Source: Bacilli bacterium
Lineage (GTDB): Bacteria; Bacillota_I; Bacilli_A; RFN20; CAG-631
Length of the DNA stretch: 62,292 nt
Direction: 5' to 3'
Assembly (NCBI GenBank): GCA_900754115.1
Contig: CAAEBM010000017.1
Location: 1 to 62,292 of the forward strand
Position numbers and translations under genes: made by a program. The number at the start of each line of letters is the position of its first letter. Position 1 is the first letter of the stretch. Below are positions 53,108 through 61,380 of this stretch, piece after piece. The notes beneath the pieces were generated by a model that was not told the DNA's origin, did no database searches, and saw only the letters and a program-made list of their open reading frames with translations.

Positions 53108-53650
53108 ATGCAAAAAAAAACCGTATCATTTTTTGTTAAAGTAGCCATGTTTGCTGCTTTATCTATTGTTTTATATTTTATTAGTTTTCCATTACCGATT
53201 TTTGTTCCTTTTTTAAAGGTTCAATTTTCTAACCTTCCAGCTTATATTGCTGGTTTTGCATTACATCCAATTGGTGGAATGCTTGTTGTAATCATTCGTT
53301 TCTTAATTAAAATTCCATTATCAGATAGTGGAGTAGTAGGGGAATTAGCAGATTTAGTAATAGGACTTAGTGCAGTAGGGATTTCTTCATTGATTTATCA
53401 AAAACACAAAACAAAAAAAGGTGCCATTATTGCTTTAATCGTTGGAACTGTATGTTGGATTGTCGTAGCGATGTTAATAAATGCTTTTGTTTTAGCTCCT
53501 TTGTATGATTTACCTACAAATGATAAAGCTTTTATGAACACTTATTTGTTTGCAAATGTTTTACCTTTCAATGCGATATTATCTGTTTTAGTTGCGATTA
53601 TAACCTTTTTTGTTTATAAGCGAATATCAAATTTATTACAAAAATTTTAA
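53108..53650 (+). CDS. ribU: Riboflavin ECF transporter substrate-binding component RibU
   Basis: 180 residues and about five to six membrane helices. FPLPIFVPFLKVQFSNLPAY is the RibU signature region, and the position behind an FMN riboswitch confirms riboflavin uptake. It needs the ECF energy module (EcfA, EcfA', EcfT) encoded elsewhere. GGGAG precedes ATG. Confidence 0.95.
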   Translation: MQKKTVSFFVKVAMFAALSIVLYFISFPLPIFVPFLKVQFSNLPAYIAGFALHPIGGMLVVIIRFLIKIPLSDSGVVGELADLVIGLSAVGISSLIYQKHKTKKGAIIALIVGTVCWIVVAMLINAFVLAPLYDLPTNDKAFMNTYLFANVLPFNAILSVLVAIITFFVYKRISNLLQKF

Positions 53651-53655
53651 AAATG

Positions 53656-53680
53656 AAGAGAGTGTTACTCTCTTTTTTTA
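53656..53680 (+). terminator. Terminator of ribU
   Basis: AAGAGAGT and ACTCTCTT arms with a 3-nt loop, then Ts. Confidence 0.8.
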
Positions 53681-53728
53681 TTGATATCACTCATTTTATC
53701 TTATATACTTTAATTAGAGAAAGGTTTT

Positions 53729-53747
53729 TATAATATTTCAGGGGGGG
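53729..53747 (+). promoter_or_regulatory. Promoter with a G7 initiation tract
   Basis: -10 TATAAT at 53729-53734, followed 6 nt later by seven Gs (53741-53747), exactly where transcription should begin. The leader to the next ATG is about 75 nt. The -35 is weak. Confidence 0.4.
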
Positions 53748-53818
53748 TATGGGTGAAAAAAATAAAAACTTTTAATTTTTAATAATTTAAAAAAAGTAAT
53801 ATTGAAAGGAGAAAAAAT

Positions 53819-54031
53819 ATGAAAAGAATAATTGAAGCATTTTTACAAATGATTTATCCCTCATTGATTTCACTATTTATCTTTGTTTTTACAACTGCTT
53901 TTGTTAATGGTGAGTCTTTAGAAACATTACAACTAATAACTGCAATATTATCTATTCTTTTTGGATTCTTATTTGTAATTGGGTTTTTATTAAATATCGT
54001 TTACAATTCATATAATAATAAAAAAGAATAA
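53819..54031 (+). CDS. Small two-helix membrane protein, unknown
   Basis: 70 residues with two hydrophobic helices (about 10-30 and 40-62) and a basic tail ending NSYNNKKE. GAAAGGAG precedes ATG. No family recognised. Its leader carries the G7 tract described separately. It is a single gene closed by a terminator. Confidence 0.6.
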   Translation: MKRIIEAFLQMIYPSLISLFIFVFTTAFVNGESLETLQLITAILSILFGFLFVIGFLLNIVYNSYNNKKE

Positions 54032-54066
54032 AACATTCCATCTTTAATAATAAAAATATGGGTAAT

Positions 54067-54106
54067 AAAAAAGCTATTAACGAACTTTTGTTAATAGCCT
54101 TTTTAA
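54067..54106. terminator. Bidirectional terminator
   Basis: AAAAAGCTATTAAC and GTTAATAGCCTTTTT arms with an 8-nt loop between two convergent genes. Confidence 0.8.
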
Positions 54107-54126
54107 TTTTATGTTAATTTATGAAC

Positions 54127-54639
54127 TTATTTATTATCTACAACTTTAGAAGCAACTAATAATCCGCCACCCAAAATTGCACTGATAGCAAATAAAATTG
54201 TTCCAACACCTAATTTTAAACCTTCCATAAAATCTTTGAATGATACAGCTGTATCTACACTTGCTGAAGATACTTTTGTTCCAGCAACTAAAACTAAAAG
54301 AACACAAATTCCAGCAATTACAGCAACTGCACCCGCAACCATAAGAAGATTTGATTTTTTCATTACAACTGCAACAATTGCTAAAACAATTGCAACAATA
54401 AGTAAAATGAAAGCAATTAAACCAAAATAACTCATACCACCTTTGTAACCAACAGATACACCAGCTGTTTTTATAGAACCATTACCAAACATTAAACCAA
54501 TTAAAGAAATGCTCACTGATACAGTGACTCCCATTTGACTTACAGAAGCACCAACACCAGCTAAAAATAGACTAATGATTGCTAAAACTCCAAAGGCTGC
54601 TGCAACAATTTGCAAAATATGTGAAAGTTTAAGTTTCAT
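54127..54639 (-). CDS. Four-helix membrane protein, unknown
   Basis: 170 residues from the ATG at 54639, which has AGGGG 7 nt upstream. Four hydrophobic helices (about 5-28, 70-105 as a pair, 138-160), rich in Ala, Val and Gly, with short loops. A Gly-rich loop near 40-65 reads SISLIGLMFGNG. No family recognised. It is a single gene. Confidence 0.6.
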   Translation of the reverse strand: MKLKLSHILQIVAAAFGVLAIISLFLAGVGASVSQMGVTVSVSISLIGLMFGNGSIKTAGVSVGYKGGMSYFGLIAFILLIVAIVLAIVAVVMKKSNLLMVAGAVAVIAGICVLLVLVAGTKVSSASVDTAVSFKDFMEGLKLGVGTILFAISAILGGGLLVASKVVDNK

Positions 54640-54764
54640 TTTCATTCCCCTTTCGTTCACTTTTTTACTTTCATTAGTAGTATGGCATTGAAAGTATCAA
54701 AAGTCAAGCAGGAAAGTTTTAATAAAGTTTCATATTTTATCCATCAATCGTTAAATAAAAATTA

Positions 54765-54792
54765 AAAAAACGATCTTTTTCGACCGTTTTTT
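54765..54792 (-). terminator. Terminator of the ferredoxin gene
   Basis: AAAAAACGATC and GACCGTTTTTT with one mismatch in the stem. On minus it is followed by Ts. Confidence 0.65.
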
Positions 54793-54815
54793 ACTTATTT
54801 AGAATAAAAAAGTTT

Positions 54816-54995
54816 TTATTCAATCACAATTGCAGAAACAGGGCAACTTGCAGCAGCTTCTTCAACAGTGCTATCTACTTCATCACTAATTGCTACTGCT
54901 TTTTCTCCTGAAGCATCAAATGCAAATACTGCAGATGCTAAACTAACACACATCCCACAACCGATACAAGTATCTTCAACTTTAACTTTTGCCAT
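54816..54995 (-). CDS. fer: Ferredoxin, single [4Fe-4S]
   Basis: 59 residues. The cluster ligands are Cys10, Cys13 and Cys16 in DTCIGCGMCVSL and Cys51 in AASCPVSAIVIE. This is the monocluster ferredoxin type found in Bacilli and Thermotoga. GGAGG precedes the ATG, and it has its own promoter (-35 TTGATT at 55043-55048, -10 TATAAT at 55021-55026) and terminator. It probably serves as an electron carrier for several reductases. Confidence 0.94.
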   Translation of the reverse strand: MAKVKVEDTCIGCGMCVSLASAVFAFDASGEKAVAISDEVDSTVEEAAASCPVSAIVIE

Positions 54996-55020
54996 TTTTC
55001 ATTCCTCCAATTCATTTTCT

Positions 55021-55048
55021 ATTATAGTCATATTTTTAAAAAAATCAA
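55021..55048 (-). promoter_or_regulatory. Promoter of the ferredoxin gene
   Basis: Minus strand -35 TTGATT (55043-55048), 16-nt spacer, -10 TATAAT (55021-55026). Confidence 0.65.
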
Positions 55049-55112
55049 TCATTTAATATATTTCTATTTTTCACAAAATAAGATAAAATGAAAAAGGAAA
55101 GAAGGTTAAAAA

Positions 55113-56024
55113 ATGTATATACAAATTAATCCACTTGTTCAACAAGCATTAAAAGAAAACAAACCTGTTGTTGCTTTAGAGTCAACGATTATTTCTCATG
55201 GAATGCCTTATCCCGAAAATGTTAAAACAGCTTTAGAAGTAGAACGAATCGTTTTAGAAAATGGAGCAATTCCTGCGACTATTGGAATTATTGATGGAGT
55301 GGCTATTATTGGAATGTCAAAGGAGCAAATTGAACAATTTGGGCAAAGAAAAGATATTGTGAAAGCGAGCAAACGAGATTTACCTATTATTATGGCTAAA
55401 AAATTGTGGGGTGCGACAACGGTTGCAACGACAATGTTTTTTGCTTCTAAAGCAAATATTGAAGTCTTTGTAACGGGAGGAATTGGTGGTGTTCATCGCA
55501 ATGCACAACAAACTTTTGACATTAGTGCAGATTTACAAGAACTGGCTTCAACTAATGTTAGCGTGGTCTGTGCAGGAGCAAAAGCCATACTAGATTTACC
55601 TTTAACACTTGAGTATTTAGAAACTTTTGGAGTTCCTGTAATTGGATATCAAAGTGATGAATTAGCTGCTTTTTATAGCGTCTCTAGTGGATTAAAATTA
55701 GATGCTGCAATGAAAGATGGAAAAGAAATTGCTCAAGTTATAGCAGCAAAAAGAAGATTAAATATTCCAGGAGGAATTTTAATTTCTAATCCTATTTTAA
55801 AAGAAGATGCAATTCCTAATGAAGAAATGAATCAATATATTGAAAATGCTTTACAAGACGCGCAAAAACAATCCATTAAAGGAAAAGATGTCACTCCGTT
55901 TTTATTACAAAATATTGTTGCAAAAACACAAGGAAGAAGTTTAAAAGCAAATATTGCATTAATCTATAATAATGCAAAAATTGGAGCGAAAATTGCTTGC
56001 GAGTACAATAAATTACAGCATTAG
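55113..56024 (+). CDS. psuG: Pseudouridine-5'-phosphate glycosidase
   Basis: 303 residues. VALESTIISHGMPYPEN near residue 22, the metal and catalytic region VTGGIGGVHRN (about 127-137) and the C-terminal GRSLKANIAL match PsuG. It splits pseudouridine 5'-phosphate to uracil and ribose 5-phosphate. The partner kinase PsuK is not adjacent, so pseudouridine salvage depends on a kinase elsewhere. AGAAGG precedes ATG. Confidence 0.95.
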   Translation: MYIQINPLVQQALKENKPVVALESTIISHGMPYPENVKTALEVERIVLENGAIPATIGIIDGVAIIGMSKEQIEQFGQRKDIVKASKRDLPIIMAKKLWGATTVATTMFFASKANIEVFVTGGIGGVHRNAQQTFDISADLQELASTNVSVVCAGAKAILDLPLTLEYLETFGVPVIGYQSDELAAFYSVSSGLKLDAAMKDGKEIAQVIAAKRRLNIPGGILISNPILKEDAIPNEEMNQYIENALQDAQKQSIKGKDVTPFLLQNIVAKTQGRSLKANIALIYNNAKIGAKIACEYNKLQH

Positions 56025-56115
56025 ACAAAAGAATATAAAAATTGACCATTTTGTCGATTAAAAAATTAGTTTTTAAAGATAAAATGAAACGTTTTAAATA
56101 AAATCTTATTAAAAT

Positions 56116-56163
56116 AGAATCTGCTGAAAGGAAGAGCATATATGGTAGCAGATTCTTTTTTTA
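56116..56163 (+). promoter_or_regulatory. Terminator-like hairpin enclosing a start codon
   Basis: Perfect 10-bp arms AGAATCTGCT (56116-56125) and AGCAGATTCT (56147-56156) enclose a 21-nt loop holding the GGAAG ribosome site and the ATG at 56142. The 3' arm is followed by Ts (seven including the last stem base). It looks like an intrinsic terminator after psuG that doubles as the start of the next gene. Confidence 0.7.
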
Positions 56164-57005
56164 TTGAATGTTTAATAAAAGATTATCAACGATTTAAAAC
56201 CCTTAACCAATTGCTAAATGATGATAATAATTTATCGCAAATGGAAATGGATGACATTTTAGAAGAAAGTTTTCGCATTATTCATACGATTAAAGGAACA
56301 TTAGGATTTTTAAAATATCACGATGAAATGAAAAAAGTTCATGAATTAGAAACTTATTATTTAAAACTTATTAAATTTCCCAAAGACAAAGATGAAATTT
56401 ATTATTCAAATTTAAAAATAGAACAAGCGTTAGGATTGATTATGAATAAGTTTCCACAACAAAATCTTTCCTTACAATTTATTTCATTACAAGAGTTATT
56501 GTTATCTATAAAATCAGAAATAGATAAACAAATGAAGCTAGAAAAGAAAGATATTCAGATTCTTGTCATTGCGAATGAAGGGCTTGTTCATCAAAGCATT
56601 GCAAAAGATCTTTACCAATTGTCTTATCAAATTATAAAAAATGCTATTGCTCATGGATATTTTTATAAAAAAATGATAATCAAAATCAATGGAACACTTT
56701 CTGCAGATCATTTAAAATTAAAAATAACGAATGATGGATTGACTATTGATTACTTCCAATTATTAAAAGAGGCAAAAAATAAAAAACAAACTTGTTCTTC
56801 ACTAGAAGAAGTCGTATTTTTAAATCAAGTAACGACAAAAACGACTCGGGATGAAATGGCTGGTAGTGGAATGGGATTAAGCATTGTCCAAAAAATTGTT
56901 GAAAAATACCATGGAAAAATAAAGATACAAAATCAAGAGGATTTAACAGGTTTTTATATCGACCTTCCCTTAAAAGAGTCTTTTGACATTTTAAAACAAC
57001 AATAG
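56142..57005 (+). CDS. HPt-HATPase protein, CheA-like mini kinase
   Basis: 287 residues. Residues 1-125 are an HPt domain with phospho-acceptor His48 in IIHTIKGTLGFL. Residues about 150-280 are a GHKL ATPase: KNAIAHG (N box, Asn167), ITNDG (about 195-199) and GSGMGLS (about 241-247), resembling CheA P4. There is no dimerisation (P3) or CheW-like (P5) domain, no membrane segment and no sensor. No response regulator is next to it. Signal and partner are unknown. The start codon lies in a hairpin loop (56116-56163). Confidence 0.85.
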   Translation: MVADSFFIECLIKDYQRFKTLNQLLNDDNNLSQMEMDDILEESFRIIHTIKGTLGFLKYHDEMKKVHELETYYLKLIKFPKDKDEIYYSNLKIEQALGLIMNKFPQQNLSLQFISLQELLLSIKSEIDKQMKLEKKDIQILVIANEGLVHQSIAKDLYQLSYQIIKNAIAHGYFYKKMIIKINGTLSADHLKLKITNDGLTIDYFQLLKEAKNKKQTCSSLEEVVFLNQVTTKTTRDEMAGSGMGLSIVQKIVEKYHGKIKIQNQEDLTGFYIDLPLKESFDILKQQ

Positions 57006-57024
57006 TAAAATACTATTGTTATTT
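56998..57024 (+). terminator. Terminator of the HPt-HATPase gene
   Basis: ACAATAGTA and TACTATTGT arms with a 2-3 nt loop, then TATTTTTATT. The U tract is imperfect, so read-through to ackA is possible. Confidence 0.6.
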
Positions 57025-57046
57025 TTATTGTCTTGGAGGATTGAAA

Positions 57047-58240
57047 ATGAAAAAAATATTTGCTGTAAACGCAGGCAGTTCATCCTTAAAGTTTCAAATC
57101 ATCGAAATGCCTGAAGAAGAAGTGATTACTGTAGGACAAGTGGAAAGAATTGGATTTGAGGATTCTATTTTTTCAATAACTTTTGAAAATCAAACAAAAA
57201 AAACAGTGTTGCCTGTAAAAACGCAAAAAGAAGCAGTACAATTAGTTTTAAAAACAGTACAAGAATTAGGAATTATTAAAGACTTAAATGAAATAAAAGG
57301 AGTTGGACACCGAGTTGTTCAAGGTGGAGAATTTTTTGATAAAACGGTCGTAGTTACAAAAGAAGTAGCAGATAAAATCGACTATTTAGCTCAATTTGCT
57401 CCTTTACATAATAAAGCGAATTTAGAAGGGTATAGAGCCTTTTATGAGTTGCTTCCCAATGTCATTCATACAGTTGTTTTTGATACGGCATTTCATCAAA
57501 CAATGGAAGAACAAAACTATATTTTCCCCGTTCCATATCATTATTATAAAGATTATGCTATTCGTCGTTATGGAGCTCATGGCACATCTCATAAATACAT
57601 TGCCTCTGTTGTCGAAAAGTTATTAAATACAAAACAATACAAGTTAATTTCCTGCCATTTAGGTTCAGGGGCTTCGATTTGTGCAATTAAAAATGGCAAA
57701 TGTATCGATACTTCTATGGGATTTACTCCATTAGGGGGAATTATGATGGGAACTCGTTGTGGAGATATGGATCCTTCAACAATTTTATATATGATGGAAA
57801 AAGAAAATTTAACTCCTGCTCAAATGAATCACATTTTAAATAAAGAATCAGGATTATTAGGCGTTTCTGGTCGTTCTAGTGATATGCGTGATATTGACAA
57901 AGGAATTGCTGAAAACGAACATCAATCTTTATTGGCACAAAAATTATATTGCACAAGAGTAGCACAATTTATCGGTTCCTATTTTGTAGAATTAGGTGGT
58001 TGTGATGCACTAGTGTTTACAGCAGGAGTTGGTGAAAATTCTAAAAGCACACGAAATCGACTACTTCCAATGATTTCTGAAGCTTTAGGAATTGAAGTTG
58101 ATGAAAGTCAAGCTGTTGATGTATTAAATGGAAAAATGATTTCAACAAAGAATTCGAAAATTAAAGTATTTGTGATTCCTACAAATGAAGAATTAATGAT
58201 TGCGAGAGATACTTATGAATTGGTTCAACAAAACGGATAA
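57047..58240 (+). CDS. ackA: Acetate kinase
   Basis: 397 residues from the ATG at 57047 (GGAGG 7 nt upstream; a TTG at 57041 is unlikely). VNAGSSSLKFQ at the N-terminus, HRVVQGGEFF, FDTAFHQT, YGAHGTSHKYI, and GLLGVSGRSSDMRDI are the family signatures. It makes ATP from acetyl phosphate. It likely pairs with the PduL at 10386. Its last 26 nt overlap the next gene. Confidence 0.97.
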   Translation: MKKIFAVNAGSSSLKFQIIEMPEEEVITVGQVERIGFEDSIFSITFENQTKKTVLPVKTQKEAVQLVLKTVQELGIIKDLNEIKGVGHRVVQGGEFFDKTVVVTKEVADKIDYLAQFAPLHNKANLEGYRAFYELLPNVIHTVVFDTAFHQTMEEQNYIFPVPYHYYKDYAIRRYGAHGTSHKYIASVVEKLLNTKQYKLISCHLGSGASICAIKNGKCIDTSMGFTPLGGIMMGTRCGDMDPSTILYMMEKENLTPAQMNHILNKESGLLGVSGRSSDMRDIDKGIAENEHQSLLAQKLYCTRVAQFIGSYFVELGGCDALVFTAGVGENSKSTRNRLLPMISEALGIEVDESQAVDVLNGKMISTKNSKIKVFVIPTNEELMIARDTYELVQQNG

Positions 58241-59186
58241 AAGATACGCTGATATTTTAAAAGCGATAAAAAAATATGATACTATCATTATACTTCGCCA
58301 TGAGATGCCTGATTTTGATGCCTCAGGAAGTCAATTTGGGTTAAAATCATGGATTCTTTCTCATTTTCCGACAAAAAAAGTTTATGCTTTAGGAGAAAAC
58401 CATAAATATTTTAGTGATGAAAATGCTTTATATCCTAAAACAGATGTTATAATGGAACTTCCAAAAGATTATTTGGTTTTTATATTAGATGTTGCCAATT
58501 TTGATCGTATTGATTGTAAAGAAATAATTAAAAATGCTAGTTTTACCATTAAAATGGATCATCATCTTTTTGTCGAGTCTTTTGGAGATATTGAAATTGT
58601 AAAATCTAATTACAGTGCGGCTTGTGAATTAATTGCAGAAATGTTGTTTAGTTTTAAAAAATATAAAATGAATGCAGAAGCAGCATATTATTTATATAGT
58701 GGTTTAGTCGGTGATAATGGTCGTTTTCAATATAGTTCAACAAGTCAACGTTCTTTTGAAATCGCAGCACAATTGATAAGCACAGGAATTGATTTTGCTG
58801 ATATTTATGAAAAAATGTATTCTAAAGATTTAGAAGACATCAAGATATTAAAGTATCTTTACAACCATTATCAAATTTCTGAGCATGGAGTCATCTACAC
58901 TCATACGGATAAAAAAGCTTTAGAAGAACTAGGTGTTGAAAGAGAAAAAATGAAAGCTTATGTCAATTTGTTTTCAGGTTATAAAGAATCAAAAATATGG
59001 GTGAGTTTTACTGAAGATGCTACTAAAAATCTTTGGATGGTCAGCATAAGAAGTCGAAAAGTACCCATTAATTCTGTTGCTGAAAGACATCATGGTGGCG
59101 GTCATGCAAACGCTTCTGGTGCACGAGTTGAAAGTTATGAAGAAACATTACAAATCATTCAAGAATTGGATGATTTGCTAAAATAA
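58215..59186 (+). CDS. nrnA: NrnA-like DHH phosphoesterase (oligoribonuclease/pAp phosphatase)
   Basis: 323 residues from the ATG at 58215 (GAGAG upstream; an in-frame TTG at 58200 is less likely). Motifs DFDASGSQ (first metal site), LDVANF, MDHH (the DHH motif), and HHGGGHANASGA in DHHA1. NrnA degrades short RNA oligonucleotides and 3'-phosphoadenosine 5'-phosphate. It overlaps ackA by 26 nt, so translation is likely coupled. Confidence 0.92.
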   Translation: MNWFNKTDKRYADILKAIKKYDTIIILRHEMPDFDASGSQFGLKSWILSHFPTKKVYALGENHKYFSDENALYPKTDVIMELPKDYLVFILDVANFDRIDCKEIIKNASFTIKMDHHLFVESFGDIEIVKSNYSAACELIAEMLFSFKKYKMNAEAAYYLYSGLVGDNGRFQYSSTSQRSFEIAAQLISTGIDFADIYEKMYSKDLEDIKILKYLYNHYQISEHGVIYTHTDKKALEELGVEREKMKAYVNLFSGYKESKIWVSFTEDATKNLWMVSIRSRKVPINSVAERHHGGGHANASGARVESYEETLQIIQELDDLLK

Positions 59187-59202
59187 AAAAAGGACAAAAA
59201 AC

Positions 59203-60495
59203 ATGAAAATTGGAATGATTTCACTAGGGTGTGCCAAAAATTTGGTGGATAGTGAATGGATCTTAGGAATGTTAAAAAAAGATGGGCATGAAATGATTGC
59301 TGAAATAAAAGAAGCTGATGCCATTCTTATCAATACTTGTGGATTTATTAATGATGCGAAAAAAGAATCCATTCAAGCAATTCTAGAAACGATTCAACAA
59401 AAAAAGAAATCTGCTTTTCTTATTGTCATTGGTTGTCTTGCAAAACGATACAAACAAGAACTTTTAAAAGAAATTCCAGAAATTGATTTAATCATCGGTG
59501 TAGATGAATATGATCAAATTGGAACATATCTTAATTCATTGCTTCAATTAAAATTGCCTAAAACTTGGAAGGTTCAAGAAAGAGTTTTTACTTCTTATCT
59601 ACCTTTTGCTTATTTAAAAATTGGCGAAGGATGTTCAAATTGTTGTGCTTATTGTGCAATTCCTTTAATCAGAGGACCTTATTATAGTTATCCAAAAGAA
59701 GAAATTTTAAAAGAAGCTAAACATCTCATTGAAATGGGAATGAAAGAAATTGTGATTATTGCTCAAGACACAACTCGTTATGGAAAAGATTTATATCAAG
59801 ATTATTTTTTAGAAGATTTATTAGAAGATATTGCAAAAATTAATTCACAAGTTTATATTCGTTTATTATATCTTTATCCTGATCGAATTACTGATAAACT
59901 TCTTCAGGTTTTCAAAAAATATGAAAATATCATGCCTTATTTTGATATTCCAATTCAACATAGTAGTGATTCATTATTAAAAACTATGAATCGTACAGGA
60001 AATCGAAAACTTTATTTAGAAGTCATAAATAAAATTAAACGTGAAATTCCCCATGCCATTGTTCGAACAACTATTATTGTTGGATTTCCTAATGAAACAG
60101 AACAAGATTTTGAAGATGTTCAACAATTTTTAAAAGAAGTAGAATTTGATCACGTGGGAATTTTCACTTATTCTGATGAAGAAAATACAAAAGCTCATTT
60201 ATTAGAAAATAAAATCCCTAAAAGAATTGCAAATAAAAGAAAAAAAGAATTACTTTTATTACAACAAAAAATTTCTTTAAAACGCAATCAAAATAGAATA
60301 AATGAAACACATCTTGTTTTAATTGAAGACTATGATGGCAATAATTATTATGGTCGCAGTTATGTCTATGCTCCTGATGATGTGGATGGCAAAGTAATTA
60401 TTAAAAGCAAGAAAAAACTTTTTATTGGAGATGAAGTTCTTGTAAAAATAACAAAAGCCTATGCATATGATATAGAAGGAGAGGCTCTAAATTAA
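59203..60495 (+). CDS. rimO: Ribosomal protein S12 methylthiotransferase RimO
   Basis: 430 residues. The N-terminal cluster uses Cys10, Cys46 and Cys78. The radical SAM motif is Cys144-SNC-Cys148-AY-Cys151 in GEGCSNCCAYCAIPLIRG, with a fourth nearby Cys147. A C-terminal TRAM domain is present (about 365-430). The AIP-LIRG region and SLGCAKNLVDSE favour RimO over MiaB. It adds a methylthio group to S12 Asp. Confidence 0.95.
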   Translation: MKIGMISLGCAKNLVDSEWILGMLKKDGHEMIAEIKEADAILINTCGFINDAKKESIQAILETIQQKKKSAFLIVIGCLAKRYKQELLKEIPEIDLIIGVDEYDQIGTYLNSLLQLKLPKTWKVQERVFTSYLPFAYLKIGEGCSNCCAYCAIPLIRGPYYSYPKEEILKEAKHLIEMGMKEIVIIAQDTTRYGKDLYQDYFLEDLLEDIAKINSQVYIRLLYLYPDRITDKLLQVFKKYENIMPYFDIPIQHSSDSLLKTMNRTGNRKLYLEVINKIKREIPHAIVRTTIIVGFPNETEQDFEDVQQFLKEVEFDHVGIFTYSDEENTKAHLLENKIPKRIANKRKKELLLLQQKISLKRNQNRINETHLVLIEDYDGNNYYGRSYVYAPDDVDGKVIIKSKKKLFIGDEVLVKITKAYAYDIEGEALN

Positions 60496-60515
60496 AATAA
60501 GAAGGTGATGTTTAT

Positions 60516-61058
60516 TTGAAGTTTCAAAGTGATTTAAAAGCAAAACAAAAATTTTTGAAAATCACAAGAAATATTGAAAAAAAATTAGCAACGATTGATT
60601 CAGAAGTGGCTTTGGAATTTGTCGATTGGTTTGAAAGGAAAGCCACCTATTTAAAACAAACATCACAAAAAAGTAGTTATTGTCCTCAACCAGACGATTT
60701 ACAAAAAGGAGATGTCGTTTGGGTTGAGTTTGGTATTAATGTGGGGACAGAACTTTCTGATAGAAATAAAAAGGGGCATTATGCTGTGGTCTGGGCTATT
60801 GATTTAGGAAATGTAATTGTAATTCCTTTATCAAGTAAACCGGTTCAAGGGTCAAAATTATCTTTAGATTTAGGAATTATAGAATCTTTAAACATAGATA
60901 ATCATTCTAATGCTCACTCTTATTTAAAATTAGATGCAATTCGATCAATTTGCAAAAGAAGAATTAATCGAATGAGTAAACAGGAAAGTGGAAAAATTAC
61001 ATTAGAAGAAGAAACAATTGAAAAAATTCGTGATTTTATGAAAGAAAATTTCATATAA
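60516..61058 (+). CDS. MazF/PemK-like endoribonuclease toxin, orphan
   Basis: 180 residues with a TTG start at 60516 (GAAGGTG 8 nt upstream; the intervening ATG is out of frame). Residues about 65-160 match the PemK/MazF fold: KGDVVWVEFG, GHYAVVW, VIVIPLSSKP, and SYLKLDAIRSICKRRI. A helical N-terminal extension (about 1-60) is extra compared with classical 110-residue toxins. There is no antitoxin gene upstream (20 nt from rimO) or downstream (tRNA). It may be a stand-alone RNase or use a remote antitoxin. Confidence 0.8.
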   Translation: MKFQSDLKAKQKFLKITRNIEKKLATIDSEVALEFVDWFERKATYLKQTSQKSSYCPQPDDLQKGDVVWVEFGINVGTELSDRNKKGHYAVVWAIDLGNVIVIPLSSKPVQGSKLSLDLGIIESLNIDNHSNAHSYLKLDAIRSICKRRINRMSKQESGKITLEEETIEKIRDFMKENFI

Positions 61059-61061
61059 GTT

Positions 61062-61090
61062 TTGACAAAATGGGCAAATATAGTTAAAAT
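61062..61090 (+). promoter_or_regulatory. Promoter of tRNA-Thr
   Basis: -35 TTGACA (61062-61067), 17-nt spacer, -10 TAAAAT (61085-61090), 12 nt before the mature tRNA. Confidence 0.8.
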
Positions 61091-61101
61091 AGTATTTGCC
61101 T

Positions 61102-61175
61102 GCCAATATAGTTAAATGGCATAACAAATCCATGGTAAGGATTAGTTCGGTGTTCGATTCACCGTATTGGCACCA
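61102..61175 (+). tRNA. tRNA-Thr(GGT)
   Basis: Acceptor GCCAATA pairs with TATTGGC, discriminator A, encoded CCA. The anticodon arm AATCC-ATGGTAA-GGATT gives anticodon GGT, reading ACC and ACU. The T arm CGGTG-TTCGATT-CACCG is intact. Total 74 nt with CCA. Confidence 0.96.
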
Positions 61176-61183
61176 TTACATTA

Positions 61184-61216
61184 AAAAATCCCTAAATTAA
61201 GGGATTTTTCATTTTT
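61184..61216 (+). terminator. Terminator of tRNA-Thr
   Basis: AAAAATCCCTT-type stem with arms AAAAATCCCT and AGGGATTTTT, followed by CATTTTTT. Confidence 0.8.
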
Positions 61217-61380
61217 TTAAATGTAAAATTTTCGTAAATTTTTAAAAAATATATTTTTTAATAAAAATGAATGACTTTAAGAGTTCAAGTTTTATAAATC
61301 GATTGAATCATTTAACTATTAAATTAAGCAGTATTTTAGGGATTTTTCATTAAAAAGTTTATATTTATCATAAAGTTGTA

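Noticed and set aside
53748..53776. A tiny frame MGEKNKNF just after the G7 tract.
   Set aside because: The Gs are too close to the ATG for a normal ribosome site, and eight codons cannot be supported without conservation.
34..61289. The 13-mer TTAAGAGTTCAAG occurs at 34-46 and again at 61277-61289, both near tRNA genes.
   Set aside because: A single short match in very AT-rich DNA is expected by chance, and no integrase or mobile gene lies between. Not an attachment-site pair.
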